A DNA stretch of 64,000 bases, taken from contig DBHK01000006.1 of NCBI GenBank assembly GCA_002295635.1, positions 62,001 through 126,000 of the forward strand, read 5' to 3'. The notes beneath the pieces are model-generated. The model was given only the letters and a program-made list of their open reading frames with translations, searched no databases and was not told where the DNA came from. This document shows positions 61,017 to 64,000 of this stretch, piece after piece; the stretch's first letter is position 1; each line of letters opens with the position of its first letter. Origin of the DNA: UBA830 sp002295635. GTDB lineage: Bacteria; Pseudomonadota; Alphaproteobacteria; MPNO01; UBA830. The position numbers were made by a program, and so were the translations under genes.

Positions 61017-61933
61017 GTACCTCTGTAGCTTTACTGACGGGTGGGTGGTCAGGTGAACGAGAGGTATCCCTGATGGCTGGCGAAAATATCGCCGCTGCCC
61101 TTCGCGAGGCAGGCTATGAAGTACAGGAAATCGACGTAACGCAGGATATAACGTCCTTATTAAACGATCTGACCCCGCCCCCGGACATAGTCTATAATGC
61201 GTTGCACGGACCTTACGGAGAAGACGGCTGCATTCAGGGCATTCTGGAGTGCCTGGGCGTCAGATACACGCATTCCGGCGTACTTGCTTCAGCAATGGCC
61301 ATGAGCAAACCAATGGCGAAATATCTGTTCAAGGCAGCGGGCATCCCCAGCCCGGAATATTGTGTCGTCTCACGCGCCGATTTCGAGGCAGGAAAACGTA
61401 TTGACCTTCCATATGTAATAAAACCTCTAAATGAAGGCTCCAGCATCGGTATTCGGATTATCCGGACAGAGAAAGACGTCGCGGTACTAGGCGACGAAAT
61501 CTGGGGCTATGGAAACCAAATGATGCTGGAAAGTTTCATTAACGGCCGGGAGATCACAGTATCTGTTCTGGGCGATAGGGCACTTGGCGTCACGGAAATA
61601 CGCGGTCTTGAGGGTTTTTATGATTATGAAGCCAAGTATACCGAGGGGCGAGCTGAACATCTCGTTCCAGCGCCTATTCACGCAGATGCCTACAAAGCCG
61701 CTCTGGATTACGCGTTAAGAGCGCACCGGGCACTGGGATGCCGAGGGGTATCGCGAGCTGATCTGATATATGACGATCGCGACGGAGAACCCGGCAATCT
61801 ATATCTCCTTGAAGTCAACACACAGCCAGGGATGACTCCGTTATCTCTCGTTCCCGAGCAGGCCGCCCATGCCGGAATCAACTTCAGCGACTTAGTTTGC
61901 TGGATCGTGGAGAACGCATCATGCGATGGATAA
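61013..61933 (+). CDS. ddl: D-alanine--D-alanine ligase
   Basis: A 306-residue ATP-grasp enzyme making the D-Ala-D-Ala dipeptide used by MurF. VALLTGGWSGEREVSLMAGE opens the protein, VYNALHGPYGEDGCIQGILE and VIKPLNEGSSIGIRII follow, and YLLEVNTQPGMTPLSLVPEQ holds the Mg ligands. ATG at 61013 overlaps the murB stop; an in-frame start at 60914 lies deep in murB and is not supported. Confidence 0.97.
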   Translation: MSTSVALLTGGWSGEREVSLMAGENIAAALREAGYEVQEIDVTQDITSLLNDLTPPPDIVYNALHGPYGEDGCIQGILECLGVRYTHSGVLASAMAMSKPMAKYLFKAAGIPSPEYCVVSRADFEAGKRIDLPYVIKPLNEGSSIGIRIIRTEKDVAVLGDEIWGYGNQMMLESFINGREITVSVLGDRALGVTEIRGLEGFYDYEAKYTEGRAEHLVPAPIHADAYKAALDYALRAHRALGCRGVSRADLIYDDRDGEPGNLYLLEVNTQPGMTPLSLVPEQAAHAGINFSDLVCWIVENASCDG

Positions 61934-62796
61934 GTCATAGGCGCTCAATGAGTTTAAATGGCAAACTAACAAAGAATACGCGGAAACGCCGTATTCCGCG
62001 ATTGGGGCGATATTCTCTCCGTAGCATAGGCGTTGCCTGTTGTTTTGTGTTTGCTGTTGGGGGATCAACCTGGGTATGGAATTCCAGTTGGCCAGACAAG
62101 GCTTTACATTTGGTTTGGCAGTCTGTCGCAAAACATATGGCTGGATCAGGCTTGCGGGTAGAAGAAGTGGTGCTTCAGGGACGCCGTAACGCGTCTGCCG
62201 ACCGTATTAGAAATGTTCTCGGGATCCAACGTGGAACGCCACTTTTAGCAATCAACTTGCAACAGCTCCGCCAACAGCTTGAAACCCTGCCGTGGATCCG
62301 GTTCGCGAGCTTGGAACGACAGTACCCAAATATTATTCACGTAAAAATCGCCGAGCGCCGACCGATCGCTCTTTGGCAGCGCGAAAACAAGTTGGTACTT
62401 GTCGACGAGGGTGGGACCATAATCACATCCAATAAATTGGAAAAATTCAGCAACCTTATTGTGGTAGTTGGTAAGGGCGCCCCTCTTGAGGCCGCATCAC
62501 TGATGTCCTTTCTTGAGCAGGAACCGAAGTTAAAACAACGGGTCAACGCGGCGGTACGCGTTGGGGATCGTCGGTGGAATATCCATATGGATAATGGAGT
62601 TCATGTTCGTTTGCCGGAAAAACGCCCTGAAGTAGCTTGGCGGCGGTTTGCCCGGCTCGAACAAAAACACAAACTTTTGAAACAAAATCTGTTGTCGATC
62701 GATCTGCGAATACCGGACCAGATGATTGTCCGAACCCGCACCGCTCCCCCGATAACGAACCATAATGTCAATCATCAAGAGGGAAAAAATACCTGA
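61921..62796 (+). CDS. ftsQ: Cell division protein FtsQ
   Basis: A 291-residue bitopic protein. A basic cytoplasmic tail (about 30 residues) precedes one membrane segment (GVACCFVFAVGGSTWVW), the POTRA domain (LRVEEVVLQGRRNASADRIR, then LPWIRFASLERQYPNIIHVK) and the beta domain ending in VHVRLPEKRPEVAWRR. It recruits and regulates FtsL/FtsB and FtsWI. The start overlaps ddl by 13 bases and follows GTGGAG; ATG at 61948 is an alternative. Confidence 0.94.
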   Translation: MRWISHRRSMSLNGKLTKNTRKRRIPRLGRYSLRSIGVACCFVFAVGGSTWVWNSSWPDKALHLVWQSVAKHMAGSGLRVEEVVLQGRRNASADRIRNVLGIQRGTPLLAINLQQLRQQLETLPWIRFASLERQYPNIIHVKIAERRPIALWQRENKLVLVDEGGTIITSNKLEKFSNLIVVVGKGAPLEAASLMSFLEQEPKLKQRVNAAVRVGDRRWNIHMDNGVHVRLPEKRPEVAWRRFARLEQKHKLLKQNLLSIDLRIPDQMIVRTRTAPPITNHNVNHQEGKNT

Positions 62797-62842
62797 TGTT
62801 GATAGTTTCCAATTTGTATTTGATTCGGAGAAATTATTGAAT

Positions 62843-64000
62843 ATGCCAAAACTACGCACCGGTATTATTGCAGCGCTTGATGTTGGCAGTTCCAAAGTTT
62901 GCTGTTTCATCGCTCATATGAATGCCGAAGGTGGAATACGTGTCATCGGCGTTGCTCAGCAGGCATCTGCAGGCGTTCGAAATGGCTCCGTTATCGATAT
63001 GGAAGCCGCCCAGAATGCCATTCTAACGGCGATAAGTGCAGCCGAAGAACTCGCCGGGGAGCGAATCGACCGCATATTCGTCAATTTATCTGCCGGTCTA
63101 ATATATTCGCATATTCAAGACATCGAAGTTTCCATTGCCGGACACGAAATCGCCGGGACAGATATCCAGCGGGCGAGAGAGCGAAACTTCCAGATTGAGC
63201 AGCCGGAGGACCGAGAACTAATCCATTGCCTACCTGTGGGATATTCAATTGACGGCAATCGTGGCATCCACGATCCACGTGGGATGTTCGGCGAGCAGCT
63301 CGGCGTGAGCTTCCATCGGATAAACGCAACGCCGGGACCTGTTCGAAATTTAAAGAACTGTGTCGCCCGCTGTCATCTCGATATCGAAGAAATTATCGTT
63401 TCACCGTACGCTGCCGGACTGTCCTGCTTAGTCGAAGACGAAAAAGATCTCGGCGTGACTCTAGTCGATATGGGGGGTGGAACGACGACAATCGGCGTTT
63501 TCTATGACGGCCAAGTAGTTTTTGCAGATTCGATCTCGGTTGGTGGCAGCCACGTAACTAACGACATCGCACGTGGACTTTCCACGCCTGTTGTTCACGC
63601 GGAGAGGATGAAGATTTTATATGGGAGCGCGGTCCCTTCGCAGTCCGACGATAACGAAATCATCGATGTCCCTCTGGTTGGTGAGGACGATCACAATAAT
63701 CCCAATCACGTACCACGTTCGATTTTAACCGGCATTATCCAACCCCGGGTTGAGGAAACTCTCGAGTTGGTTCGTGAGAGCCTTGAGGTTAGTGGTGCTG
63801 ATCGGGTCTCGGGCCGTCGATTAGTGTTGACTGGCGGTGCATCCCAACTTCACGGCGTACAGGAACTAGCGAGTATGGTGCTAGAAAAACAGGTCCGTAT
63901 CGGCCGCCCGCTGAGAATCAGCGGTTTAGCCGAGGCAACCAGCGGTCCAGCCTTTTCGACCTGCGCGGGGCTCTTGCGTTACGGCGTTGAGAAATTCGCG
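62843..64000 (+). CDS. ftsA: Cell division protein FtsA, C-terminus cut by the window edge
   Basis: An actin-like protein that anchors FtsZ to the membrane. About 386 residues are visible from MPKLRTGIIAALDVGSSKVC (phosphate-1 loop); the SHS2 (1C) domain spans about residues 80-160, and VTLVDMGGGTTTIGVFYDGQ (phosphate-2) and RLVLTGGASQLHGVQELASM (adenosine) follow. The last 30-40 residues, with the membrane-targeting helix, lie past 64000. GGAG is 12 bases before ATG; an in-frame ATG at 62765, overlapping ftsQ, is possible. ftsZ is expected next. Confidence 0.96.
   Translation, partial: MPKLRTGIIAALDVGSSKVCCFIAHMNAEGGIRVIGVAQQASAGVRNGSVIDMEAAQNAILTAISAAEELAGERIDRIFVNLSAGLIYSHIQDIEVSIAGHEIAGTDIQRARERNFQIEQPEDRELIHCLPVGYSIDGNRGIHDPRGMFGEQLGVSFHRINATPGPVRNLKNCVARCHLDIEEIIVSPYAAGLSCLVEDEKDLGVTLVDMGGGTTTIGVFYDGQVVFADSISVGGSHVTNDIARGLSTPVVHAERMKILYGSAVPSQSDDNEIIDVPLVGEDDHNNPNHVPRSILTGIIQPRVEETLELVRESLEVSGADRVSGRRLVLTGGASQLHGVQELASMVLEKQVRIGRPLRISGLAEATSGPAFSTCAGLLRYGVEKFA

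Overview
The window is a draft scaffold piece from an alphaproteobacterium, most likely a rod-shaped Rhodospirillales-like lineage. The reasons are a circularly permuted (two-piece) ssrA gene, an alpha-type sspB beside it, the hflK-hflC-DUF2065-degQ order, a 70-residue RHH_4 protein, rnpB directly upstream of the dcw cluster, and a meso-diaminopimelate type MurE. No insertion sequence, prophage, CRISPR array or tRNA was recognised. One run of Ns (46636-46944) lies inside rnpB and looks like a scaffolding artefact.

Layout. 1-7000 (minus strand): a catabolic block with a molybdenum hydroxylase FAD/2Fe-2S pair flanked by two molybdopterin large subunits (one cut by the window edge), plus a KstD-like flavoprotein. 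7587-13147 (minus): the elongation cluster mreB-mreC-mreD-mrdA-rodA. 13230-18621 (minus): branched-chain amino acid synthesis, ilvI-ilvH-ilvC-leuA, with a strongly structured leader before leuA and an attenuator-like region before ilvI. 18758-23496 (minus): hflK-hflC-DUF2065-degQ-miaA. 23683-25720 (plus): mrp and an MBL-fold hydrolase. 25832-27738 (minus): thyA-folA and an L,D-transpeptidase. 27840-31069 (plus): ssrA, sspB, a truncated class I fumarase, a Mug-type DNA glycosylase and a PanE-like reductase. 31287-35768: RidA, an RHH protein and a large AsmA protein. 36014-44676 (minus): a second catabolic block with a FAD-linked 2-hydroxyacid dehydrogenase, a D-glutamate-cyclase family protein, a full-length 5-oxoprolinase-type protein, an amidohydrolase and an acyl-CoA synthetase. 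44795-46358 (plus): an EamA transporter and an N-acetylmuramoyl-L-alanine amidase. 46390-64000 (plus): rnpB, then the dcw cluster mraZ-rsmH-ftsL-ftsI-murE-murF-mraY-murD-ftsW-murG-murC-murB-ddl-ftsQ-ftsA (ftsA cut at the right edge).

How the parts fit. Both SEDS/class B PBP pairs are here (RodA-PBP2 and FtsW-FtsI), with the cytoplasmic precursor pathway from MurC to MurG and two peptidoglycan remodelling enzymes. The ssrA-sspB neighbourhood joins the ribosome-rescue tag to its ClpXP adaptor, and HflKC and a DegQ-type protease add envelope quality control. The strongest points for follow-up are the leuA leader RNA fold, alternative hairpins before ilvI, the short tmRNA tag beside sspB, the truncated fumarase, the false gap in rnpB, a 10-bp-periodic MraZ-type operator, and the coupled cyclase/oxoprolinase/dehydrogenase operon.
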